A DNA stretch of 64,000 nucleotides from Macquaria australasica (lineage: Eukaryota > Chordata > Actinopteri > Centrarchiformes > Percichthyidae): contig SEMN01000275.1 of the NCBI GenBank assembly GCA_005408345.1, positions 558,001 to 622,000 of the forward strand, in the 5' to 3' direction. Below the pieces are notes generated by a model. That model did no database searches. It worked only from the letters and a program-made list of their open reading frames with translations, and had not been told where the DNA came from. The position numbers and the translations under genes were made by a program. This document shows positions 11,314-22,305 of the stretch, piece by piece (within the stretch, counting starts at the first letter, position 1; every line of letters begins with the position of its first letter).

Positions 11314-13870
11314 GGTGAACACTCAGAGCTTCTGCTTCCTGCCTCCTCCTTTCTATCAAAATGGAAAGCTGTTTGTCGTCTTACAGGAGTAGACCAAACT
11401 CTCAGGTATACATCATCTGCTGAGTAGCCTCTTTTTCCTCCTGAGAGCCCACATACGTGGCATGAATCACATAAGTGTGTTGATTGTCAGAACCTGTACA
11501 TTGGAGAGATGTCTTCTTGCATAGCTGCACCCGATGTCGCTCATCCAATGCTGTCATTTGACTCCGTTAGTCCTTTGTCATGCACAGATCGAGCACGTCT
11601 ACTCTTCTTCAGCAACGTGATCCAAAGAATGCGCACCTCTCATTCAGCTTTACAAGTGTGACTGTTCACCAGCTCCTTTCCACCTTTGTACTTCACCGGT
11701 GTGTAGGCTACCATGTCGGAGTTGTTGAGTTCATTAACACTGGATCAACTAAGTTTATGTTTGTATGTACTTCCTCTGTCTCCATCATTCCTCTGGGCTG
11801 GACAGCTCTTTGCATTTTGGCCTTCCATAGTCCCACCTCACATGGCCTGAATAAAGAGGGACACATGAGGAAGAAATTCACCATGGCTTAATCTCCCAAC
11901 ACAGAGGCATTTGTTTTGCATTCAACAAAACCTGATGATCAGGGTAGGTAGCCTACAGTACAGTCCCTAATTCCTGCACCTGGCTTCTACTGGCTCCTGC
12001 TGGCTCCTGCCTCCTCTCGCCAACATCCATGTCAACATCTAGCTGTTTATTACAGGTTTTCTATTCCTGGCAGAATGCGACTAAAGACATTTCACGTATT
12101 TTAAGGGACACTTGACCTCGGCCTGTATTCAACCCACCAAACTTCGTTGTTTTTTTTTTTCAATCAGATTTGGCCAGGTTTCCCTAGCATCCTCTTCAGA
12201 ATATCCCTACACTGAGGTGACTGGCAGTTGGTTGAATGAAATAAACGTAAGATGAGCATTTGAAGTTGGTGTGTCATATATATGCCGAATTGAAAAATGA
12301 CTCCTAAGCATTGAAAATGCATGAGTAATATTTTACGGGGTTTGCGCTTTTGCCGATAAAGCAAGGCACACTTAGCCTAAATGGGCAGATTTGGGCGTCA
12401 GGGTCTCTCCATAGAGGGACCAGGCTGTCTGCTCTAGGCCTAACGTTACCTAGCTACATGTTGCGCTCTGTCAAATACACAGGTTGAAAACCCATTGAAA
12501 ACACTACGCTCACGCTATGCAAAGACATGTACACTGTCACAATAAGCACGGAGTCCAAGCTATAAATGTCTGAGCGTTCTGAGTTGATACATTAGACCCA
12601 TGTCACCCACTTGGTCATCCAACTAACTGTTTAACGGCTGCTTTAGCATCTCTGAGCTGAATTATGTATATCTGTCTGATACTCTGAATCTGATTTTCAC
12701 TTCGGCTCTTTACTGTCCAGTTACAGTGTCTGCTGTCTGATTTCCATTCACCTGTAATGCTGGAAGCGGATATTTTCTCCCCATTCTTCCAGATACAGTG
12801 AAAATCATGTGCATAATCTTTACGGTTGCATCCGCTTACCGTGTCCAAAGGCAGCTTTCGTCTCCTGTGGGTGCTAACGTTATTCCCTTTAGACAGATGT
12901 GACTGTCTCAGCCGGCCTGACACACAGCAGCCTGCATATATTCTACCTCAGTCTGAGACAAATAAAAAAAAATGCTAATGGAAAGTCGCCTCGACGAGAA
13001 CACAAACCCCTGCTTCGCTTCTGCCGCTGTTGCTCTTGGGTGTTTTCCGCAGAACACACGGAACCGCTTCACCGTCAAGCTACAAGCATTAAACACAAGA
13101 TTTCCGGTCACTCTTAAAATAAAACTTTATTTGCAAACGTGCTTTTTCGACAGGGTGAATAAAGGGGCTTATAAAGATTCATTTAAACGAAACTGTACAT
13201 TTGAATGACCATTGTGTTGTAAAAGCTACTTTTCAGATGGTTACTGTAGGCAGTAGCCTAGTTTGATGAACACTCAGTGACCCACTCTGTTATCATCACA
13301 AATAAAAAAACAAAAAGCTTCAGTCTGGCTTTCCCTCTTACAGAACCTGTGTTTGCATAAAATGTTACTGTTACATACTGTTAAGTCAGTTATATCACAT
13401 TTGCCACATTTAAGTCAACCTATAAAGCTCTATGTTCTGCACGTTGAATTTATAACAGTTTACATGGGTTTACCCTCTGTTACTTCTCAGCATAGTTGAG
13501 CATGAACAACACAGAAGATAACATATCTCAAGGTCTGTTCAAGAGCCTTTCCAGAGCTTTCAACCGTATTTTATGGCCTTTAGCAGTGGATGGAGTTTGC
13601 CCAGTTGTCATGGAGATGATGTGATGACAAATGAGCCATATCCATAACAACTGAGTAATCTCCATTCAGTGATGAAGACCTTGAGATGCGGTTGAAAGCT
13701 CTGAAAAAAGCTAGTAAGTGGACCTGGAATTAAGATTTGGGGTCTATGTAACCATCCAGCAGGTTCATGAGCTTCAAGGGCTTTATTAATCACCTCTATG
13801 GAGTCTGTTCAACAACTACCTGTTTATTACCACTGTAAGTCACAGTGCACAAAACAACTGATGCTTGACA
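11314..13870. other. ADCY3 upstream/5'-flanking region, promoter not resolved
   Basis: This contains the 5' UTR and presumably the promoter of ADCY3. No open frame has recognisable homology. A moderately CpG-containing patch lies at about 12980-13080. No TATA box or start site can be assigned with confidence. A stretch with ttgaaagctctgaaaaaagctagtaagtgga (about 13690) resembles one at about 10243 and is probably a dispersed repeat. Confidence 0.4.
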
Positions 13871-13881
13871 CAAGGGTGGAC

Positions 13882-14038
13882 GGTTGTGGCTCGGGAGGTA
13901 GAGCGGGTCATCCACTGATCACAGGGTTGGCAGGTGATCCCCGGCTCCTCCTGTCCACATAACAAAGTGTCCTTCTGCAAGACACTGAAGTTGCTGTCAG
14001 GCCAGCACCTTGCATGGTAGCTCGCTGCCATTAGGCCA

Positions 14039-14093
<55 letters not shown>

Positions 14094-14155
14094 CATGCGT
14101 GTGTGTGTACGGGTGAATGGGCGGCAAAATTGTAAAAAGTGTTTTATAAAGGCCA
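13882..14155 (+). mobile_element. tRNA-derived SINE copy containing a (GT)n run
   Basis: The head is tRNA-like: ggttgtggctcgggaggtagagcg resembles box A and the gatccccggctcc end resembles a box B arm. It is followed by ctcctgtccacataacaaagtgtccttctgcaagacactgaa. The same head and linker occur in inverted orientation at 28572-28735. The tail contains GT dinucleotides (14039-14108) and ends with gggtgaatgggcggcaaaattgtaaaaagtg. Confidence 0.6.
14039..14108. repeat. (GT)n microsatellite
   Basis: About 70 bases of GT units with two interruptions (gtgcgt, gtgcatgc). The His-Thr open frames on the minus strand here are repeat artefacts. Confidence 0.95.
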
Positions 14156-14159
14156 TTTG

Positions 14160-15000
14160 AAAGTCCAAAGTCTCCAAAACCAATGGAGTTTCAGCAGACA
14201 GCTTGGAAGAATGTAATATCTTATAAAAATCCGTCTTGACAAAAAGATTTTGATATGTATTGGTGCACTAGCCATCATGCTTTTATTTTGAAGGTAATAT
14301 CGAGAATCCGTATTTACTCTAGCATTTGCTGTCTAACTTGATTCGACCACCTCCACATTTTCTCCCATGGTGTCACCGCCCCCTCAAACCATCACCTCTT
14401 CCCTCCCTCCTCCTGGAGGTTAGGCTCTGAACAGGAGGCGTTTTGTGAACAAGATGCTCAGTTTACAGTACCGGTCTGAGTGGGAAAGTTTATCGTCAGT
14501 AATGCATGCATAATGATATCTTTCCATGTGTAGATGAAGAAGGGCAGCCTCTCTCCCGACTGGTTGCTATGGCCACTGGTGCACTAAAACAGCTCCACAG
14601 TTAGGTAAGGGTTTGGTGCCTTGCTCAAGGACACTGTGATGGAAGTTGTTTTGGGAGGAATATGCGTCATTTATTGAGATTCTACATGTTTCCAGATGGT
14701 GTGGGGTTCAACGGGTGTCCCAGGAAAAGAATAAATAAATAATAATAAATAAATAATAAAAAGTCACTTCTGTGTTATTTTGTTATTCATAAGTGAATAC
14801 AATTACAGGACTGAACTTAAATTGACTTAATTCTGATTCTCAAAAGCTGCAGTAAACAAAGACATGAAGGTGTTTGATCCTTATAATATTCAATATAATT
14901 ACTAGTCCTGGGTACATCTATTTAAACAAGCAATTAAACAGTAAGATAATTCAATTAGACTACACATATATTGCCCTTTTCTACCTTAGTAACAAAGCAC
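14160..15000. other. no recognised gene
   Basis: Short AT-rich runs (aataaataaataataataaataaata at 14728-14757) and a stretch at 14560-14660 resembling SINE tail sequence (ccttgctcaaggacactgtgatgg). No coding region is supported. Confidence 0.5.
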
Positions 15001-15011
15001 TTTACAAGTTG

Positions 15012-15012
<1 letters not shown>

Positions 15013-15047
<35 letters not shown>

Positions 15048-15300
15048 CCCTGTACTTCTATACTTGTGAGGACCTTCATTGACATAATGCATTCCCTAGC
15101 CCCTAACCCTAATCATCACAACTAAATGCTTAAACCCAACCTTAACCCTCGTCCTAACCTAAACCTAATTCTAACCTGAACCTTAAACCAGGTTTGAAGC
15201 CTCAAACAGCCCTTTGAAGGTCTGTTCTCACTTTCCAAAAATGTCCTCACTTCCAAGGTCTAAAACTCAAATTGGTTCTCACAAAGCTAGCTGTACAAAT
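15013..15300. repeat. (AC)n microsatellite followed by degenerate telomere-like repeat
   Basis: A 34-base AC run (15013-15046) is followed by cttgtgaggaccttcattgacataatg. Then come imperfect ctaaccct/cctaacctaaa units (15098-15190) and ttccaaaaatgtcctcacttccaa. The combination recurs in fish genomes as a dispersed repeat. The telomere-like units are degenerate and are not a true (TTAGGG)n array. Confidence 0.6.
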
Positions 15301-15634
15301 ACACAGATGCACAGGTGTTTGCATGGTTTCCATTGGGACCAATTTGGAGATCAGTATCTTGCTCAGGGACACTTTAACATGAGGGGCAGACATGCTCCAC
15401 CTTCTGAGCTGCAGCTGTCCTGAAAGTTTGACACATTCATTTGGAGACATCTGTAGACCTGCAGTATTTTTACCATTAAGCAGTGGTGTAGACTCAGATC
15501 AGAATACTTGGAGTGTGTAACTGAGTCATGAATTTGATGAGTTCATAAAAGACTTGCAGTCTGACTTTGACGGCAACACAGTCGACTAGTGATTTCATTG
15601 GACCTGAGGATGACACAAGAAAGTAAAACCCAAC

Positions 15635-16090
15635 ATAAGTAAGGTGTTGTTCCACCACTAGCCTCCAGAACAGCTGCAGTGCTGCTTGTCATAGATTCTC
15701 CAAGTCTTTAAACTCTGCTGGAGCGATGAACAGCATTCTTTATAAAGATATTCCCTCATTTGGTTTTGGTGGTGGTGGTGGAGAGTGCTGTCTCCCAGAT
15801 GTGTTCAGTTGGGTTGAGATCTGGAGGCTGTGCAGGCCATAGCATATGACTCACATCATTTCCATACTCATCAAACCCTTCATTGAGCTCTGAACCCTTT
15901 CTTGAAAGCACTTACACCTTTCCCCTTGCCACCTTGATCTAATAAAGCTAATAAATCAGGTGTCATGGAAACATATGGGTCTGTTCAACAGGTGGAAACT
16001 GACAACCGAACAGAAAGCACCTAATTGAATCTTGCCTGAACCTGGAGAAAATTAAACCGGTTTGATATAATCACTCTAAGCAACAGTGAA
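15635..16090 (-). mobile_element. Tc1/mariner transposon remnant
   Basis: The minus strand of 15778-15842 reads as the DDE region of a Tc1-like transposase (WPAQPPDLNPTEHIW), carrying the final acidic residue in the NPTE context. Flanking sequence (ggtgttgttccaccactagcctcc...) fits the C-terminal part of this family. The frame is disrupted and no inverted terminal repeat was located. Confidence 0.6.
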
Positions 16091-16099
16091 ATGAAGCCA

Positions 16100-17617
16100 A
16101 ATGTGTGGCTAAAATAGAAAAAAAAATGAGATTGAACAAAGTCACCACTTACTGGGCTGTCATTGGTCTTTGCTTGAGATTGTCAAACTGTAAAAACATG
16201 GCAGTTCTGGACATTTTGTCAAATTTCTAAAACCTATATTATTTCCAAAAAATGACAAGATGAGACTGATGTTTCTGAGTCAATTCTCCAGTAGCTGTTT
16301 CCAGACTTAAACCTTGTAGTGAAAGCTGAGCTTGGAACATAGTGTGGCTGCACAATTCCAGTACATTAATGTGTCTACATGGAACCAGTTTGACACCACC
16401 TCCTTTCAATGTCACCCCCCTGCCAGTAGGCCTGTATTGATTGTGCCACTGAAACCCTGCTGTGAACCTGTGATCATTACACAGATTGTTGGCTATTGAC
16501 CAGCTACATTTCATCAGCATCATCTCCCAGCTTCAGTGTCCCAAACCGACTGTCCAGGTCACATTGCAAAAACACAGAGACACACATTTGCCTCATTATG
16601 TGCTTGTGGACTTGGAGATCAGACGACATAACAAAAACATGTCACCTTCAGTCTGGAGAAACAGGTTGGATTAACCTTTGTCTCAGACGTACTGTAGTCC
16701 ACTGAGAATTGCCAGGCTTCTGGATGCGTCATCAGTAATTAATTTACCCCTGGATTTCCCTAATGATGTTACTGTGGTAGATGGATTACCACAGAGAACA
16801 GTCCGCACTACAGTATAATAAATTACCTGTATGCTTCAACATGAGGAGCCAGGACTACTGATGGTGGAGATCAATTATGTGTTGGATTAAAGTACACTGC
16901 ATCATCTGGCAGATCAGACAGGTTTGTGTTTGAGGAGTTAAATGCTCATTTATCTATTGATAAGTCACATTTTGTCATGCTTGTGCTGACATTTAATCAA
17001 ATCAGACTTCAGCACTGGAAAATAAATTCAGTTAAGGAACTAAAAAACATGCATTCTAATCCCTACTTGACTGGTTGAAGCATGAACACATTCCCAAAAG
17101 CAACTTAAATTTTCGTACTGCCAAAAAGATGCATACATGGGTCATCTTCACTTTTACATGAGGGAAAAAGTGGGGAATGATCTTATTGACATCTTATGCA
17201 TCCTGAAGTGAAGATTTATGAAGGGATGAATTTAAAATACTGTCTGTAATATTTGTACTTACTTTAACATACAGTAGGCATACACTTGAATCACATGACT
17301 TGAATTCAAATCAGACTCGAGTCATGAATCTGATGACTTCAGACTTGACAAGATCAAACTTGAACTTTAGCCTTTTGACTTGGAATGACTTGTTGTGCAC
17401 AAAGATTCAAAATTATGTTATTAAAAGAATTACAGTGAATCAACTCTTTGTTTTCCTGACAACACATACTCTGCATCAGTCCAATAGCAGCTAGTGTGGT
17501 TGCGGAGCAGGAGTGTTTGTCAGTGCAGAGCAGCAGACAGACAGACAACAGATGATACCTCAGATTACCACCTTCAGATGTAAAGACTCTGCTGTGCTAG
17601 ACAAAATTCACACAGAT
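16100..17617. other. no recognised gene
   Basis: Intergenic AT-rich DNA. Open frames are short and lack recognisable domains. Confidence 0.5.
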
Positions 17618-17630
17618 TGATTTGAAAGAT

Positions 17631-17983
17631 GGGTGGCACGGTGGTGCAGTGGTTAGCACTGTCGCCTCACACCAAGAGGGTTCTGGGTTCGCACCCGCCG
17701 GCCGGCCGGGGCCCTTCTGTGTGGAGTTTGCATGTTCTCTCTGGGCACTCCGGCTTCCTCCCACCATCCAAAGACATGCAAGTTAGGTTAATTGGTGATT
17801 CTAAATTGTCCGTAGGTGTGACTGTGAGTGTGAATGTTTGTCTGTCTCTATGTGTTAGCCCTGCGATTGACTGGCGACCAGTCCTGGGTGTACCCCGCCT
17901 CTCGCCCAATGTCAGCGGGGATTGGCTCCAGCCCCCCCATGACCCTCTAAGAGGATAAGCGGTATAGAAAATGGATGGATGGA
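17631..17983 (+). mobile_element. tRNA-derived SINE with (ATGG)n tail and perfect 13-bp target duplication
   Basis: The head has pol III promoter words: box A-like tggtgcagtggttagca (17642) and box B-like gggttcgcacccg (17684). The body (gtgtggagtttgcatgttc, ccaaagacatgcaagttaggttaattgg, gattgactggcgaccagtcctgggtgtaccccgcc) ends in aaaatggatggatgga. The 13-bp word tgatttgaaagat occurs exactly at 17618-17630 and again at 17984-17996, marking a target-site duplication. The tail resembles the LINE tail at 6390, suggesting mobilisation by an RTE-like LINE. Confidence 0.9.
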
Positions 17984-18539
17984 TGATTTGAAAGATAGTA
18001 ACGTTTATTTGAATGTAATAAATACACATTTTAAAAAGCATTTGACAAAAGAAACAACTTTCAGACAAAATAACATACAGTTCTATTCTAATGTTAGTTT
18101 GTCAGCTATTTATAAGATTTTTTTTCAACTCTTATTTTACTCAACCCCTTTCTGTCCATGACATTATAGAGATTATATTTCAGCATCACTTGTCATCACT
18201 TTACCCTTTACCTGTTAACTCCAATCTTTAACAAATGTGATGTTAGCAAAACTTTCGTATATGCATTTAATATACTGTATTCATATTAACATTGGTGTTT
18301 GCAGGCAACATCCCTATCCTGTTATGACAGCAATGCTAATGTTCTTTCACTTTTAATGAACAATTCACTTATAACCTGTAATCTGTATGATACACAAACA
18401 ACTACAGTAACAGATACCAGCTCCACTCAGTCACTTAATGAATGGTAAACAGTTTTACTTTGTACTTAATATGAATATGACATTTTGATTTTCACAAGGC
18501 CTTTGGAAAAAATGTGATTTGCATATGTAGCATGTTTTC

Positions 18540-18900
18540 CTCTATAATGGCTTCTTTCTAGCCACCCTCGCATACAGGACAGTGTTATGTAAAGCGCTTG
18601 ATATGGTTGACTGGTGGACCTTCACTCCACTCTCAGTCCTGAACCCTGCAGCTCCTTCAAAGTGATTGCTGGATTGTTGATAAGTCTCCTTCCTGCTCGG
18701 ACACTGAGTTTTGAGGGACGGCCTTGTCATGCAGTGCCTGCCTGGGTGGTATGATGTAGCTTCCATTTCCTCACTACTGATCCAACAGTGCTCACTGGGA
18801 TATCCAAACCCTTTTATATTTTGTAGCATTTTCTTAATTTGTGTAATACTTCAGTACATTTAGTACTTTGGTCTTCATATTCACACCTTTCCTTCAGATT
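18540..18900 (-). mobile_element. Tc1-like transposase N-terminal fragment
   Basis: The minus-strand frame 18542-18829 ends in VKVHQSTISSALHN...YARVARKKPL. This is the typical linker of a Tc1 paired-like DNA-binding domain, but preceding residues are scrambled by frameshifts. No catalytic domain or terminal repeats follow. The preceding stretch 18000-18540 shows nothing recognisable. Confidence 0.65.
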
Positions 18901-18980
18901 CACAGTCTGACCAATGATACTAAAACTTAGGGGATTATTTTAATGATCCACAGGTGGAGGCCAATTGTGTCCTCATTAGG

Positions 18981-21169
18981 GCAATTCAATTTCAATTCAG
19001 TTTTATTTATATAGCGCCATATCATAACAAAGTTATCTCAGGGCACTTTTTCGAATAGAGCAGGTCTAGACCGACTCTTTATATTTACAGAGACCCAACA
19101 GTTCCCACCATGAGCAAGCACTATGCGACAGTGGCAAGGAAAACTCCCTTTTAACAGGTAGAAACCTCGAGCAGAACCAGGCTCAAGGTGGGCGGTCATC
19201 TGCCTCGACCGGTTGGGTTGAAGGGGGAGGGGGGGAGCGGGAGAGAGAGAGCAGGAGGAAAGAGAACATACAGCAGCACAATACAGTTCCACATAGAGAT
19301 GTAAGGCAATAGATATGGTAATGGCATTGATGTTAACACCAACAGAAACAACACTAAGAGCAACATTATAATAACAATACTAATAACAAGAGCAGCAACA
19401 GCAATAGCAGCAGCAGGTGCAGAGCAGGAGCACGGGGGCAGCAGGCGGCAGCAACCACAGACCCAGACTCTACAGCTCCGGAGGCAGAAATACCTGCAGA
19501 AAGCAACAGAAGGGGAGAGAGAGAGAGAGAGGAGAGAAAGCACACAACTAAGGGAAGAAGTTGAATTAATAACACGCATTGATGGGATATGAGGGCGTAC
19601 AGATGGAGAGGAAGAGGAGGAGAAAGGAGCTCAGTGCATCATAGGAAGTCCCCCGGCAGTCTAGGCCTATACCAGCATAACTAAGGGGGGGCTCAGGGGT
19701 CACCTGAGTCAGCCCTACTATAAGCTTTATCAAAGAGGAAAGTCTTAAGCCTACTCTTAATTGTGAGGAGGTTGTCCGCCTCCCGTACACAAACTGGGAT
19801 CTGGTTCCCATTCTACTTTTAGAGACTCTAGGAACCACAAGGAACCCTGCATTCTGGGAGCGCAGTGCTCTAGTGGGGTAATAGGGTACTATGAGCTCTT
19901 TAAGATATGATGGTGCCTGACCATTTAGGGCTTTGAAGGTGAGGAGAAGGATTTTAAATTCTATTCTGGATTTTACAGGGAGCCAGTGTAGAGAAGCTAA
20001 TATTGGAGAAATATGTTCTCTTTTTCTGGTTCTTGTCAGTAAGCGTGCCACAGCATTCTGAATCAGCTGGAGAATCTTAAGGATTTATTGGGGCAGCCTG
20101 ATAATAGAGAGTTGCAATAGTCCAGCCTAGACGTAACAAATGCATGGACTAGTTTTTCTGCATCTTTTTGAGATAGGATGTGCCTGATTTTTGCAATGTT
20201 ACGTAAATGAAAAAAGGCAGTTCTTGAAGTTTGTTTTATGTGGGAGTTAAAGGACATATCCTGATCAAAGATAACTCCAAGATTCCTTACGGTTTCGCTG
20301 GAGGCCAGGGCAATGCCATCTAGAGAAACTATATCTTTAGATAATGTGTTTCGAAGGTGTTCGGGGCCAAGTACAATAACTTCGGTTTTGTCTGAGTTTA
20401 ACATCAGAAAATTGCAGGTCATCCAGGTTTTTATGTCCTTAAGGCATGCTTGAAGTTTAGCTAATTGATTGGTTTCATCTGGCTTGATCGATAAATATAA
20501 TTGGGTATCATCTGCATAACAATGAAAATTTATGGAGTGCTTCCTAATAATATTGCCTAAAGGAAGCATATACAAGGTAAATAGAACTGGTCCAAGCACA
20601 GAACCTTGTGGAACTCCGTGACTGACTTTGGCGTGCATAGAGGATTCATCATTAACGTGTACAAACTGATATCGATCTGATAAATAGGATTTAAACCAGC
20701 TTAGTGCAGTACCTTCAATGCCAATTAAATGTTCTAGTCTCTGTAATAGAATGTGATGGTCAATGGTATCGAATGCAGCACTAAGATCTAGTAAGACAAG
20801 TACAGAGACAAGTCCTTTGTCTGATGCAATTAGAAGGTCATTTGTAACTTTCACCAGTGCTGTCTCTGTGCTATGATACACTCTAAATCCTGACTGAAAA
20901 TCCTCAAACAGCTTGTTGTTGTGTAGAAAGTCACACAACTGATTGGCGACTGCTTTCTCAAGGACCTTAGAGAGAAAAGGAGGGTTAGATATAGGTCTAT
21001 AATTTGACAAAATCCCTGGATCAAGAGTGGGCTTTTTAAGAAGAGGCTTAATTACAGCTACTTTAAAGGACTGTGGCACATAGCCTTTTAATAAGGACAG
21101 ATTGATCATATCTAGTAAATAAGTGCTAACTAAGGGTAAAATTTCTTTAAGCAGGCTAGTTGGGACGGG
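18981..21169 (-). mobile_element. L2/CR1-group LINE, copy A (5'-truncated)
   Basis: The 3' end is at low coordinates: an attcaattcagttttatttatatagcgcc tail (18981-19020) and a long 3' region with AG-rich and GCAGCA tracts. The RT frame 20063-21109 (348 codons) carries LLDLSAAFDTIDHHILL, GVPQGSVLGPVLFTLYMLP, the catalytic YADDTQLYL and LNSDKTEVIVLG. A separate frame, 19566-20051, carries the C-terminal ILASLHWLPVKSRIEFKILL domain; the two are joined through a frameshift near 20060. It is truncated at 21169, where it loses collinearity with copy B after gttgggacggg. A roughly 35-bp deletion relative to copy B lies near 19800. It lies between ADCY3 and PREB. Confidence 0.9.
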
Positions 21170-21375
21170 TATTTCTCATCTGTGTAAACTTGGAGCTTCC
21201 AGAGCATGGGTGTTGAATACTTCAAAATAAAACATTACACAGAAATGAATCTCAATGTATCATTTATAATTTGGTTGAATACTTTTGCAGGCCACTGTAT
21301 ATCGATAGGGGAGAATGGCGATCTGATTTTTGTGATGTTAGTTTTTTCCATAATCTCCAAGCCTATGGGTAAAGG

Positions 21376-21610
21376 TGCATTCCAGTTCAATTCAGTTTTA
21401 TTTATATATTTAACAGGTAGAAACCTTGAGCAGAACCAGGCTCAGGTGGGCGGTCATCTGCCTCGACCGTTCCAGTTTCACAACAAACACTACTCAGGTA
21501 CAACTTGTGTGTATTACAGACAGAAACACGTCTCTGTAGTCTACCCTCGACTTCAGAGTTTGAAGCAGTGATTCATGATGACGAGTCTAGGGAAGTTTGA
21601 CAGTTGTAAA
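21376..21610 (-). mobile_element. short L2-tail-bearing element, deleted copy
   Basis: An attcagttttatttatat tail is joined directly to taacaggtagaaaccttgagcagaacc, skipping about 130 bases present at 47060-47220. It then continues with ccgttccagtttcacaacaaacactactcagg and cagacagaaacacgtctctgtagtctaccct. The last part is unique to this element and the copy at 47057-47400, so the two form a small family distinct from the long L2 copies. Confidence 0.65.
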
Positions 21611-22090
21611 TGGAAATTAGAGGAACTCATACTCAGAAGAAGTTGATATTGTTGTAGATAAAGGCTCAAAGGTTACATATAGTTGGAAACACAAGAGTAA
21701 GTGTAACTCGACCTTATCTCTGTATTGCTGTATAAACTAGCAAGATACTGTAAATGTTATCTGTAAGACGTTTCCTTTGTGATTTACACACAATATATCC
21801 AGTAAGACACGTGTTAGAGAGATTTGGATAATAAGTATTCTTGTGAGTTCTGTAGATTAGAAAAGGAAACTATTTGTCATTTTTGTCCCAGAATACCTTG
21901 ATGAATGTCTTTTTAGAAGACTTGGTGAATAATAATAATGGAAGGTAGAGATATTTTCCTTAGTTTGACCTCTTCTGAGATGTTTTCTTGGAGGAAAATT
22001 CCACATGCCGTATACATTTTGCCAAATGCTTCCAAAGAATCATTTTATCATGTGGTTAAAAAAACCAAAAAAAACCGTTGGCGTTCTTGT
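21611..22090. other. no recognised gene; PREB far-upstream region
   Basis: AT-rich sequence without recognisable coding or repeat structure. Confidence 0.5.
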
Positions 22091-22305
22091 GGTGACGTCA
22101 GAACGCAGCGTACGCAACCTTACGCTGCTGACGTGTAGGTAGGGAAGTGGCTGTCAAGCCGTCTTTAGTCGCTAGCGCTTAGCTTTTCCTCATCTTCATC
22201 ATAAGCCTTTGTCATTGACAGCCCGCTATGAAATCATCTGCTTTAGTACTTAGCTATCTGATAAAATAAGAACGGAAGAGAAGCCCGGCCAATCGCACAG
22301 GTAGG
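22091..22305 (+). promoter_or_regulatory. putative PREB promoter: CRE, UPRE-like, ETS and CCAAT motifs
   Basis: A perfect CRE/ATF palindrome TGACGTCA lies at 22093-22100, and the UPRE-like core TGACGTG at 22129-22135. Further along are an ETS-like core (cggaag, about 22273) and a CCAAT box (22288-22292). A candidate donor cacag|gtaggg at 22300/22301 could end a 5' untranslated exon joined to the acceptor at 23626. The local GC content exceeds that of the flanks. The motifs are seen directly; promoter function is inferred. Confidence 0.4.

Noticed and set aside
13840..14127. His-Thr-rich minus-strand ORF
   Set aside because: Produced by the GT microsatellite inside a SINE copy.
19196..19579. 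Leucine-rich, membrane-protein-like ORF of 127 codons (and similar ORFs at 30403-30759 and 41951-42211)
   Set aside because: All lie in the repetitive 3' region of the L2 copies (GCAGCA and AG tracts read in reverse) and are not conserved as proteins between copies.
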